Source: an uncultured Pseudodesulfovibrio sp. (lineage in GTDB: Bacteria > Desulfobacterota > Desulfovibrionia > Desulfovibrionales > Desulfovibrionaceae). From it: a DNA stretch of 5,313 nt. The stretch's first letter is position 1; each line of letters starts with the position of its first letter. Shown one piece after another: positions 1-4,963 of the stretch. The translations under genes were made by a program, and so were the position numbers. The DNA lies in the NCBI GenBank assembly GCA_947259235.1, contig CAMYLL010000214.1, forward strand, positions 1 through 5,313. The letters are read 5' to 3'. The notes under the pieces were generated by a model. The model had not been told where the DNA came from. It saw only the letters and a list, made by a program, of their open reading frames with translations, and made no database searches.

Positions 1-50
1 GCGTGCCGTCGGCAAGGCCACCAACTATACCGCCCCGTCAGGGGCAGAGT

Positions 51-90
51 GGGGATGCAAGGGGGGTAACCCCCTTGCCCGCCGGAGGCG
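51..90. repeat. GC-rich REP-like inverted repeat, copy 1
   Basis: A perfect 9-bp stem (57-65 GCAAGGGGG, 70-78 CCCCCTTGC) closes a 4-base GTAA loop. Directly beside it is a small second hairpin, CGCC-GGA-GGCG (80-90). The arrangement of a C/G-run stem-loop next to a CCGCCGGAGGCG element looks like the intergenic repeats I associate with Desulfovibrio-type genomes, but that family membership is from memory and not tested. It has no T tract, so it is not a canonical intrinsic terminator. It could still end or stabilise transcripts of a gene lying to the left. A second, degenerate copy follows at 126-164 in the same orientation. Confidence 0.6.
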
Positions 91-125
91 AAATCACCCG
101 ACCTCTCCGCCGCTGGGGGATAATA

Positions 126-164
126 GGGATAGAGGGGGGGGTGAACCCCTTGCCCGGACGTCCG
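126..164. repeat. GC-rich REP-like inverted repeat, copy 2 (degenerate)
   Basis: This repeats the core of the unit at 51-90, a G run, then T(G)AA, then CCCCTTGCCCG, about 75 bases further on in the same orientation. The stem here is shorter (GGGG 138-141, loop TGAA, CCCC 146-149). The flanking GCAA arm is lost. The neighbouring element is replaced by a 10-base palindrome, CGGACGTCCG (155-164). The G run at 134-141 is 8 bases long. The pair of units suggests a dispersed intergenic repeat family, but one window cannot show how often it occurs in the genome. Confidence 0.5.
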
Positions 165-193
165 CTCCGTGCGCATAGGGTTTAGATTAACTC

Positions 194-221
194 TAGACTA
201 CCCGCGCGGGCGCGTGATAAT
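194..221 (+). promoter_or_regulatory. Candidate sigma70-type promoter for the SPOR lipoprotein gene
   Basis: GATAAT at 216-221 matches five of six bases of the -10 consensus. TAGACT at 194-199 matches four of six of the -35 consensus, with a 16-base spacer. The spacer contains the perfect palindrome CCCGCGCGGG (201-210), which could be a regulator site or simply GC-rich chance. A start near 228 would give a leader of about 34 bases ending in the AAGGGAG ribosome binding site at 247-253. This is pattern matching only, and the -35 is weak. Confidence 0.3.
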
Positions 222-261
222 GGCTCAGGGAAGAATAAAACCATTCAAGGGAGCGAAACTT

Positions 262-846
262 ATGAAATTTAACGGGAAATATATGTCGCTGGCGGTAATG
301 GCGAGCCTTGTCACGCTGATGGTCCTTGGCGGATGCATGCGACAGCACGTTGTGTCCTCGCCGCCTGCCCAGCGCCCGGCCCGGGGTGTGGAGCCCGCGC
401 CCGCGCCGACCCCCGCACCGGCAGAGACGGAAGCCAAGTCCGAACCCGTTGTCGAAGGAACCTACGTGGTGGACGCTCCCACGGCGGAAGGCCCTGCCAT
501 CGCCGTGCAGGAGGGCGACCTGTCCGAGGAGCGGACCAGGCCGATCACCCCGCAGCCGGTGTTGACTGCACCGAACGCGACGGCGCAGCCCGCCGCGACG
601 CAGACCAGCACCGTGGCGGACGCGAAATATTATGTACAGGTGGGGGCTTTCTCCGACTTGGAGAACGCAAACCAAGCCCTCGCACGCCTCCTCTCGGACG
701 GGTACAAGGGCTCGAAGCTTGACGCAACCAGTGACGGGCTGTTCCGGGTACAAGCCGGAGCATTCGATGACCGCAAGGCCGCCGAAGCCGCCCTGGACAG
801 ACTCCGGGCGCAATACCCGAAGGGCTTCGTGCTTAAGACGGATTAA
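262..846 (+). CDS. SPOR-domain lipoprotein, predicted septal peptidoglycan-binding protein
   Basis: The 194-residue protein opens with a lipoprotein signal: charged start, hydrophobic stretch at residues 9-22, and lipobox L22-G-G-C25, so cleavage and lipidation at Cys25 are expected. Met at +2 gives no inner-membrane retention signal, which suggests the outer membrane. Residues 34-118 are a Pro/Ala/Glu/Thr-rich, probably disordered linker. Residues 122-194 form a SPOR domain: the YYVQVGAF strand, an Ala-rich helix, then the repeated half FRVQAGAF and a second helix. SPOR domains are known to bind glycan strands stripped of stem peptides at division sites, so a role in cell division or cell-wall remodelling is inferred. 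I chose the ATG at 262 because AAGGGAG (247-253) lies 8 bases upstream and the signal peptide starts there. The in-frame ATGs at 169 and 220 would add an N-terminal extension ahead of the signal. It lacks the transmembrane anchor of FtsN or DedD, and no catalytic domain (such as that of RlpA) is present. The exact partner is unknown. Confidence 0.88.
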   Translation: MKFNGKYMSLAVMASLVTLMVLGGCMRQHVVSSPPAQRPARGVEPAPAPTPAPAETEAKSEPVVEGTYVVDAPTAEGPAIAVQEGDLSEERTRPITPQPVLTAPNATAQPAATQTSTVADAKYYVQVGAFSDLENANQALARLLSDGYKGSKLDATSDGLFRVQAGAFDDRKAAEAALDRLRAQYPKGFVLKTD

Positions 847-1120
847 GCTCGGAGCGGAACTTCCTGGACAGCCGGAACACGACCACCTTGCGCGGAGGCA
901 GGGTGATGGTCTGGCTGGTCTGGGGGTTGCGCCCCTTGCGCGCCCGCTTGTCGTAGGCCTCGAACTTGCCGAAGCCGCTGATGAGCAGCGCATGGTCTTT
1001 TTTCACAGCCGTCTTCATGATCTCGAGGACGGCTTCCACCAGGTCCTTGATCTCGGCGCGGTTTTTGTCCGTGCGCTCATAGATGTAGTCCACGATGCCG
1101 GCTTTGGTGAGGGTACTCAT
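833..1120 (-). CDS. HU/IHF-family DNA-bending protein, IHF-alpha-like
   Basis: The 95-residue product has the standard length and layout of the family. Residues 1-47 form the helical dimerisation half, beginning LTKAGIVDYIYE. SGFGKF (48-53) is the hallmark turn. The basic DNA-contacting arm carries GRNPQT (63-68), with Pro66 at the position that intercalates into DNA in HU and IHF. RKVVVFRLSRKFRSELN closes the fold. GRNPQT and the start LTKA resemble IHF-alpha more than classical HU, but some HU proteins share these, so I keep the broader name. Such proteins bend DNA as dimers and act in nucleoid structure, transcription and recombination. The start at 1120 is backed by GGAGGC (1126-1131) at 5 bases. 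The gene lies 29 bp downstream of the HIT gene on the same strand, so co-transcription is likely. Its last codons overlap the converging SPOR gene by 14 bp. Confidence 0.93.
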   Translation of the reverse strand: MSTLTKAGIVDYIYERTDKNRAEIKDLVEAVLEIMKTAVKKDHALLISGFGKFEAYDKRARKGRNPQTSQTITLPPRKVVVFRLSRKFRSELNPS

Positions 1121-1149
1121 TGATCGCCTCCAAGAATGGGTTTCAAAGC

Positions 1150-1575
1150 TTATTCAAGCAATCCGGCGATGGTTTTCGCCAGGTTGCTCATCTCATCAGG
1201 GTTGGCGTAGCCCGACTGGGGCCACAAGGTCAGTCCGTCGCCGGAATGCCTGGGGATGAGATGAAAATGCACATGATGAACCAACTGGCCCGCGGCCTCG
1301 TAGTTGTTCTGCATCAGGTTGAGGCCGTCGGCGGCCGTGGCCTCCATCACCGCCCGGCCCACTCGGGAGAGAACCCGGGTCAATTCGCCGCCCAGCTCCG
1401 CAGGAAGGTCCATGAGCGTGGGGTAATGGGCCTTGGGCATCACCAGGGCGTGTCCCGGGTGTACCGGCGCAATGTCCAGAAAGGCGATGCAATGCTCATT
1501 CTCGAAGACCCTGGCGCATGGAATGGCCTTGTCCACGATCTTGCAGAATATGCAGTCCGCGTCTTTCGGAATCAT
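1150..1575 (-). CDS. HIT-family nucleotide hydrolase/transferase (HINT-like)
   Basis: The 141-residue protein is a complete histidine-triad protein. The C-terminal signature H101-V-H103-F-H105-L-I lies in the segment HHVHFHLIPR, with the central His expected to be the nucleophile attacking the alpha-phosphate of a nucleotide conjugate. Near the N terminus, C8-I-F-C11 plus H50 and H101 match the positions that bind structural zinc in Bacillus-type HIT proteins. APVHPGHALVMPK (36-48) is the typical conserved strand-loop before the active site. Members hydrolyse AMP-linked substrates such as adenosine phosphoramidates or dinucleotides; the physiological substrate here cannot be read from the sequence. 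I prefer the start at 1575 because AAGGGGAG (1579-1586) precedes it and CIFCKI then sits at the usual distance. In-frame ATGs at 1602 and 1632 give non-conserved extensions. Its operon partner downstream is the HU/IHF gene. Confidence 0.92.
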   Translation of the reverse strand: MIPKDADCIFCKIVDKAIPCARVFENEHCIAFLDIAPVHPGHALVMPKAHYPTLMDLPAELGGELTRVLSRVGRAVMEATAADGLNLMQNNYEAAGQLVHHVHFHLIPRHSGDGLTLWPQSGYANPDEMSNLAKTIAGLLE

Positions 1576-1678
1576 TGTCTCCCCTTCCCTGTTTTTGGCC
1601 ATCTTCCAGTGTTTTCGAGAGCTTCTCGGCAACCGGCACAGACCGGCAGAAACAGGGCCAGTATTAATTCTAGCCGTA

Positions 1679-1707
1679 TTAGTAACCGGGAAATTCAGTT
1701 AAATCAA
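1679..1707 (-). promoter_or_regulatory. Candidate promoter for the HIT-HU/IHF pair
   Basis: On the - strand, TTGATT (complement of 1702-1707) matches four of six bases of the -35 consensus. It is followed after exactly 17 bases by TACTAA (complement of 1679-1684), a poor -10. A better -10-like TAGAAT lies slightly downstream (complement of 1667-1672) but has no matching -35 at 16-18 bases. Either would give a leader of roughly 80-100 bases before the HIT start. The placement is reasonable because this is the only AT-rich gap upstream of the pair. The motif match alone is weak. Confidence 0.25.
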
Positions 1708-1722
1708 GTCGGTTGACCTGTT

Positions 1723-1758
1723 TTTCTCGAATATTCCGTATGGAGACCATCCGAGAAA
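1723..1758. repeat. Nested inverted repeat in the spacer
   Basis: TTTCTCG (1723-1729) is complementary to CGAGAAA (1752-1758), a 7-bp outer stem. Inside it, ATGG-AGA-CCAT (1740-1750) makes a 4-bp inner stem, leaving a 10-base bulge on one side. No T tract follows on either strand in the position expected for an intrinsic terminator. It lies upstream of the candidate HIT promoter, so it could be a regulator site, a transcript 3' end for the sugar operon, or chance. Confidence 0.3.
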
Positions 1759-1827
1759 GTCTAGAAATCGTCTTGAAAAACGGGTGTTTGACGGATTTTG
1801 GCGTTTCCAGCCGCGATGCTTTTTGTA

Positions 1828-1842
1828 ATATCTTTTAGATAT
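1828..1842. repeat. AT-rich perfect inverted repeat just after the dehydratase stop
   Basis: ATATCT (1828-1833) and AGATAT (1837-1842) form a 6-bp perfect inverted repeat around a 3-base TTT centre, starting 3 bases past the TAG stop of the dehydratase gene. The stem is almost all A/T, so it would be weak as RNA and is unlikely to be a terminator by itself. A DNA-binding protein site or chance in AT-rich DNA are the alternatives. Confidence 0.3.
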
Positions 1843-1845
1843 CAG

Positions 1846-3708
1846 CTAGTTACTATCTGGGGCGTATTCGGGGACGAGACGCCTGAGGATGGCTCGGATG
1901 GCCTGGGCATCATAGGCCTCGCCCGCTCTGGAGAGGGCGTCGAGCTCCCGTTGCAGGACCTCGGCGTCAGCCAGGGCAGAGCCGCCCACCACCAAAATCT
2001 TCGTGTGCTCGGTGCGGACGATGCCCTCGCCCTCGGTGAGCAGCTCCTCGTAGAGCTTCTCGCCCTCGCGCAGTCCCGTGAAGACGATCTCGACATCCAC
2101 ACCCGGCTCCTTGCCCGAGAGGCGGATCAGGTCGCGGGCCATGTCCGCGATCCTGACGGGCACGCCCATGTCCAGAACGAAAATCTCGCCGCCGGTCCCG
2201 GTCTCGCCCATGCTCCCGGCCTGAAGGATAAGCTGTGCCGCCTCGGAGATGCTCATGAAATAGCGCGTCACGTCCGGGTGGGTCACGGTGACCGGCCCGC
2301 CCGCCGCTATCTGACGCCGGAAGAGCGGGACCACGGAGCCGCTTGAGCCGACCACGTTGCCAAAGCGCACGGCCATGAACCGCGTGCCCTGGCCCACAAG
2401 GGACTGCATCAGCAGTTCCGTCACCCGCTTGGTGGCGCCCATGACATTGGTGGGCCTGACCGCCTTGTCCGTGGAGACCACCACGAACCGCTCCACCCCG
2501 GCGGCCACTGCGGCGCGCATCACCGAAAGGGAACCTTCGACGTTGTTGCGCACGGCCTGCCACGGGTTGCGCTCCAGCATGGGCACGTGCTTGTAGGCGG
2601 CGGCGTGGAAGACCGTGGACGGCGTATGGCGGGCAAAGGTGCGCTCCATCAGCGGCTGGTCGGCCACGGAGCCGAGCACCGTGCTGTAGTCCGTGAAGCC
2701 CAGCCCGTGGTGCAGCTCCATCTGGATCTCGTAGAGATTGTATTCGCTCGAATCCACCAGCACGAGGTGGCGCGGCCGGAAGCGCACGATCTGGCGGCAC
2801 AGCTCCGAGCCGATGGAACCGCCGCACCCGGTGACGAGCACGGTCTGGCCGGTCAGATATTGCCTGATGCGCTCGGTGTCCAGGCTCACGGGGGAGCGGC
2901 CCAGGAGGTCGAGGTAGTCGATGTCGCGCAGGGTCTTGATGTCCACCTTGCCGTCGATGATCTCGGTCAGGGCGGGCAGGATCTTATAGGGGACGCCGGT
3001 GTTCTTGCAGATGTCCACGAGGCGGCGCATCTCCTCGCCCGAGGCCTCGGACACGGCGATAAATATCTCGTGCACATCGAATTGTCCCACCACGACGGGC
3101 ATGGTGGATACGGACCCGAGCACGGGCCTGCCGTGAATGGTCCGCCCCTTGAGCCTCGGGCTATCGTCCAGGAATCCCACCAGATTGTACTGGACCGGGT
3201 TGGCCGTCAGCTCCCGGCTGATCTTCTCGGCCGCGCTGTCAGCCCCCACCACAAGGACGTTGCGACGCCCCGATGCGGGGCCGGGCAGAGGCAGCGACCG
3301 GGTGTAGTACGCCCGGATCGTGAGCCGCAGGCCGCTGCACAGGACCAGGGTCAGCACCCAGTCGATGACGAATATGGACCGGGGGACACCGACAAAAGAA
3401 AAGCGGAAAAGAACGAAGGAAATGAGAATCAGGCTTTGCAGGCCGGTCACGCGCAGCAGCTTCCAGTAGTCGTCGAGGCTGGTGAAACGCCACATGCCCC
3501 GATAGAGGCCGAAGACCAGAAACAGGGCGATCTTGAAGACCAGGACGTACTTGAGAAGCCCCTTGAACTGGACGAGATAGGCGGCGGGCACGTCAAAATC
3601 GAAGCGAAAGAGATACGCCGCCAGCAGGGCCAGGGTGAAGATGGCCATGTCCGCGATGAGCATGGCGTAGAAATTGAGGTTGCGGACGTTGGGCAGGCTG
3701 AGGGTCAT
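1846..3708 (-). CDS. Membrane-bound NDP-sugar 4,6-dehydratase, PglF/WbpM/CapD-like
   Basis: The 620-residue protein has the full long-form architecture of the PglF/WbpM family. Four hydrophobic segments (about 13-35, 49-69, 88-107 and 111-130) anchor it in the inner membrane. A first Rossmann-like domain starts at VLVVGAD (151-157). The catalytic extended-SDR domain starts at TGCGGSIGSE (293-302), the NAD(P)-binding glycine motif. STDKA (412-416) and N-V-M423-G-A-T-K427 give the altered Ser-Met-Lys triad known for this family in place of Ser-Tyr-Lys. TGLREGEKLYEEL (544-556) is the usual C-terminal signature. The expected reaction is UDP-GlcNAc to UDP-4-keto-6-deoxy-GlcNAc, with the coenzyme regenerated in the cycle. 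The start at 3708 has GGGAGGA (3716-3722) at 7 bases and begins right before the first membrane segment. It overlaps the aminotransferase stop as ATGA, implying coupled translation. The neighbouring aminotransferase and acetyltransferase genes favour a PglF role; a C5-epimerising FlaA1-like activity is the main alternative. Confidence 0.92.
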   Translation of the reverse strand: MTLSLPNVRNLNFYAMLIADMAIFTLALLAAYLFRFDFDVPAAYLVQFKGLLKYVLVFKIALFLVFGLYRGMWRFTSLDDYWKLLRVTGLQSLILISFVLFRFSFVGVPRSIFVIDWVLTLVLCSGLRLTIRAYYTRSLPLPGPASGRRNVLVVGADSAAEKISRELTANPVQYNLVGFLDDSPRLKGRTIHGRPVLGSVSTMPVVVGQFDVHEIFIAVSEASGEEMRRLVDICKNTGVPYKILPALTEIIDGKVDIKTLRDIDYLDLLGRSPVSLDTERIRQYLTGQTVLVTGCGGSIGSELCRQIVRFRPRHLVLVDSSEYNLYEIQMELHHGLGFTDYSTVLGSVADQPLMERTFARHTPSTVFHAAAYKHVPMLERNPWQAVRNNVEGSLSVMRAAVAAGVERFVVVSTDKAVRPTNVMGATKRVTELLMQSLVGQGTRFMAVRFGNVVGSSGSVVPLFRRQIAAGGPVTVTHPDVTRYFMSISEAAQLILQAGSMGETGTGGEIFVLDMGVPVRIADMARDLIRLSGKEPGVDVEIVFTGLREGEKLYEELLTEGEGIVRTEHTKILVVGGSALADAEVLQRELDALSRAGEAYDAQAIRAILRRLVPEYAPDSN

Positions 3709-4859
3709 GGGGCCGTCCTCCCGCCACTGCCTGCCGCGAGCCGTATGGTCCGGGCCACGCGGGCGAGGTCGTCCTCGGTCATGGCCGTGCCCGAGGGCAG
3801 GCACAGGCCGCGACGGAAGATATCCTCGCTCAGCTCGCCGCCGGTGCACGGAACATTTTTGAACACTGGCTGCATGTGCATGGGCTTCCACAAGGGCCGC
3901 GACTCGATGTTCTCCGCCTCCAGGGCCAGCCGGATGGCTTCCGGCCCGACGCCCAGGATCGCCTCGTCCACCAGGATCACGGTGAGCCAGCGGTTGCTCC
4001 TGCCATAGTCCGGCTCGGGCATGAAGGACACGCCGGGCAGGTCGCCCAGGGCGTCCCGATACCAGTCGAATATCTCCCTGCGCCGGGCCACGAACCCGTC
4101 GAGCATCTCAAGCTGGCCCAGGCCGATGGCCGCGGCCACGTTGCTCATGCGGTAGTTGTAGCCGATGGTGGTGTGCTCGTAGTGAGGGGCGGGGTCCCGC
4201 GCCTGCTGGGAGAGCCGCCGCGCCTCGGTGATGAACGCCTCGTCATCGCTGGCCAGCAGCCCGCCGCCGCCCGTCGTCATTATCTTGTTGCCGTTGAAGG
4301 AGTAGGCCGCGGCCACGCAGCCGTACCCGGCGTGGCGGCCCTTGTATGTCGCGCCCACGGCCTCGGCGGCGTCCACGAACAGAGGGATGGAGTGTGGGGC
4401 GCAGACGGCCTGCAGCGCGTCGTAGTCGGCGCACTGGCCGTAGAGGTCCGTGGGGATGACGGCGGCCACGCGGCGGCCCTGGGCGTGGATGGACTCCACC
4501 GCCCGGGCCAGCAGGGCCGGGTTCATGGTCCAGGTATCGGCGTCGCTGTCCACAAAGTGGACGTCAGCGCCAAGAAACGCGACCGGGGAAACGGAGCCGA
4601 TGAACGTCAGGGTCGAGGCCACGACCACGTCGCCGGGGCCGATCCCGAGCAGGCGCAGCCCGAGGTGGATGGCCGCCGTGCCGCTGGACAGCCCCAGGCA
4701 GTGCGAAAATCCCGTCAGCCGGGAGAACTCGGCCTCGAATTCCGCCAACTGGGGGCCGAGCGGGGCGATGAAGTTGGACGCGAAGGCCTGCTTCACGAAG
4801 TCCAGTTCCGTGCCGCCCATGTGGGGCGGGGAGAGATAGAGTCTTTTGCTGGTCACCAT
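3705..4859 (-). CDS. DegT/DnrJ/EryC1 PLP-dependent sugar aminotransferase, PglE/LegC-like
   Basis: The 384-residue length is normal for the family. SSGTAA (58-63) is the PLP-phosphate-binding turn. D163-A-A-E166 supplies the Asp that pairs with the pyridine nitrogen. K192 in SFNGNK-I-M-TTGGGG (187-200) is the Schiff-base lysine. The DAAE and NGNK...TTGGGG forms are typical of UDP-4-amino-sugar enzymes such as PglE and LegC. The expected job is transfer of an amino group, usually from glutamate, to C4 of the keto sugar made by the dehydratase, in the cytoplasm. YNYRMSN (about 235-241) is another family motif. I start at 4859: AGGA lies 4 bases upstream (4864-4867), the N-terminal LYLSPPHMGGTE is conserved in the family, and the longer frame back to 5042 runs into the acetyltransferase gene. 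The stop overlaps the dehydratase ATG. Whether the product is bacillosamine, a legionaminic-acid precursor or another 4-amino sugar is inferred from neighbours only. Confidence 0.92.
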   Translation of the reverse strand: MVTSKRLYLSPPHMGGTELDFVKQAFASNFIAPLGPQLAEFEAEFSRLTGFSHCLGLSSGTAAIHLGLRLLGIGPGDVVVASTLTFIGSVSPVAFLGADVHFVDSDADTWTMNPALLARAVESIHAQGRRVAAVIPTDLYGQCADYDALQAVCAPHSIPLFVDAAEAVGATYKGRHAGYGCVAAAYSFNGNKIMTTGGGGLLASDDEAFITEARRLSQQARDPAPHYEHTTIGYNYRMSNVAAAIGLGQLEMLDGFVARRREIFDWYRDALGDLPGVSFMPEPDYGRSNRWLTVILVDEAILGVGPEAIRLALEAENIESRPLWKPMHMQPVFKNVPCTGGELSEDIFRRGLCLPSGTAMTEDDLARVARTIRLAAGSGGRTAP

Positions 4860-4963
4860 GCCGTCCTGCCCTGTCGACGGGCCGTGCGGGGATGCGGCAC
4901 GGCCGCAACGCACGAATAAATGTCGTCCACGAGGCGGGACGTTCCCGCCGCGAGGCTGCTCAT
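4853..4963 (-). CDS. Possible 36-codon small ORF linking two sugar genes
   Basis: An ATG at 4963-4961 overlaps the acetyltransferase TGA as ATGA. The frame runs 36 codons to a TGA at 4855-4853, overlapping the aminotransferase start by 7 bases. Third codon positions are mostly G or C, as in the neighbours. The product begins MSSLAAGTSRLVDDIYSCVA and ends rich in Arg, with no domain or membrane segment that I recognise. Only a weak purine stretch (AGAGAA) precedes the ATG. It could be a real peptide, a leader that carries ribosomes across the spacer so that the aminotransferase is translated, or chance. Two strong stem-loops lie inside it, so RNA constraints may explain the composition. Confidence 0.25.
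   Translation of the reverse strand: MSSLAAGTSRLVDDIYSCVAAVPHPRTARRQGRTAW
4880..4904. repeat. Stem-loop before the aminotransferase gene
   Basis: GGCCGTGC (4880-4887) and GCACGGCC (4897-4904) form a perfect 8-bp GC-rich stem around a 9-base loop. It lies about 21 bases upstream of the aminotransferase ATG and just ahead of its ribosome binding site on the - strand transcript. Such a structure could slow ribosomes or RNase, or tune translation of the aminotransferase. There is no T tract for termination. Confidence 0.55.
4933..4949. repeat. Stem-loop just after the acetyltransferase stop
   Basis: GGCGGGA (4933-4939) and TCCCGCC (4943-4949) form a perfect 7-bp stem with a 3-base loop, 10 bases beyond the acetyltransferase stop on the - strand. 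No T run follows directly, although a short TTTATT comes some 14 bases later, so this is not a textbook terminator. It may be an mRNA processing or stabilising element inside the operon. Confidence 0.55.

Larger units (their letters stand above)
1..261. other. Non-coding leader region upstream of the SPOR lipoprotein gene
   Basis: I find no supportable gene in this stretch. The open frames crossing it translate to low-complexity Arg/Pro/Gly-rich peptides with no motif and no good ribosome binding site. The first 69 bases could include the last codons of a gene that enters from the left, since one + frame is open from base 1 to a TAA at 67-69, but nothing in those residues is recognisable. The region holds a GC hairpin (32-36 pairing with 41-45), two related inverted-repeat units (about 51-90 and 126-164), a cluster of G runs (115-141), a 10-base palindrome (201-210) and a candidate promoter just before the lipoprotein gene. 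Confidence 0.6.
1576..1845. other. AT-rich intergenic spacer between the sugar operon and the HIT-HU pair
   Basis: These 270 bases hold no convincing gene and are visibly more AT-rich than the flanking coding DNA. They lie downstream of the dehydratase stop and upstream of the HIT start, both on the - strand, so they should contain the end of one transcript and the promoter of the next. I find two inverted repeats (1723-1758 and 1828-1842) and a candidate promoter, but no GC-rich stem followed by a T tract on the - strand. The sugar operon may therefore end by Rho-dependent means or read through. Confidence 0.6.

Noticed and set aside
134..141. Phase-variable poly-G tract controlling the lipoprotein
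   Set aside because: The 8-G run lies outside the candidate promoter spacer and outside any supported reading frame, so slippage would have no clear effect.
3..185. A 60-codon + strand open frame through the repeat region
   Set aside because: It is made largely of the inverted repeats, Pro/Gly/Arg-rich, with no ribosome binding site visible.
193..993. A 266-codon - strand open frame
   Set aside because: It is antisense to the whole SPOR gene and overlaps the HU/IHF gene in another frame. Arg/Gly-rich with no domain.
1828..1842. Intrinsic terminator for the sugar operon
   Set aside because: The stem is AT-only except for one G-C pair per arm and no T tract follows on the - strand, so it was kept only as an inverted repeat.
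3709..3891. An upstream start for the dehydratase
   Set aside because: The extra 61 residues overlap the aminotransferase gene deeply, are Arg/His/Pro-rich, and lack the strong ribosome binding site that precedes 3708.
2587..4008. A 473-codon + strand open frame
   Set aside because: It lies antisense to the dehydratase and aminotransferase genes, whose motifs are unmistakable. Its product is rich in His, Gln, Gly and Ala with no domain, as expected for a shadow frame in GC-rich DNA.
3876..4919. A 347-codon + strand open frame
   Set aside because: It is antisense to the aminotransferase gene, with low-complexity Gly/Val/His/Arg composition and no recognisable motif.
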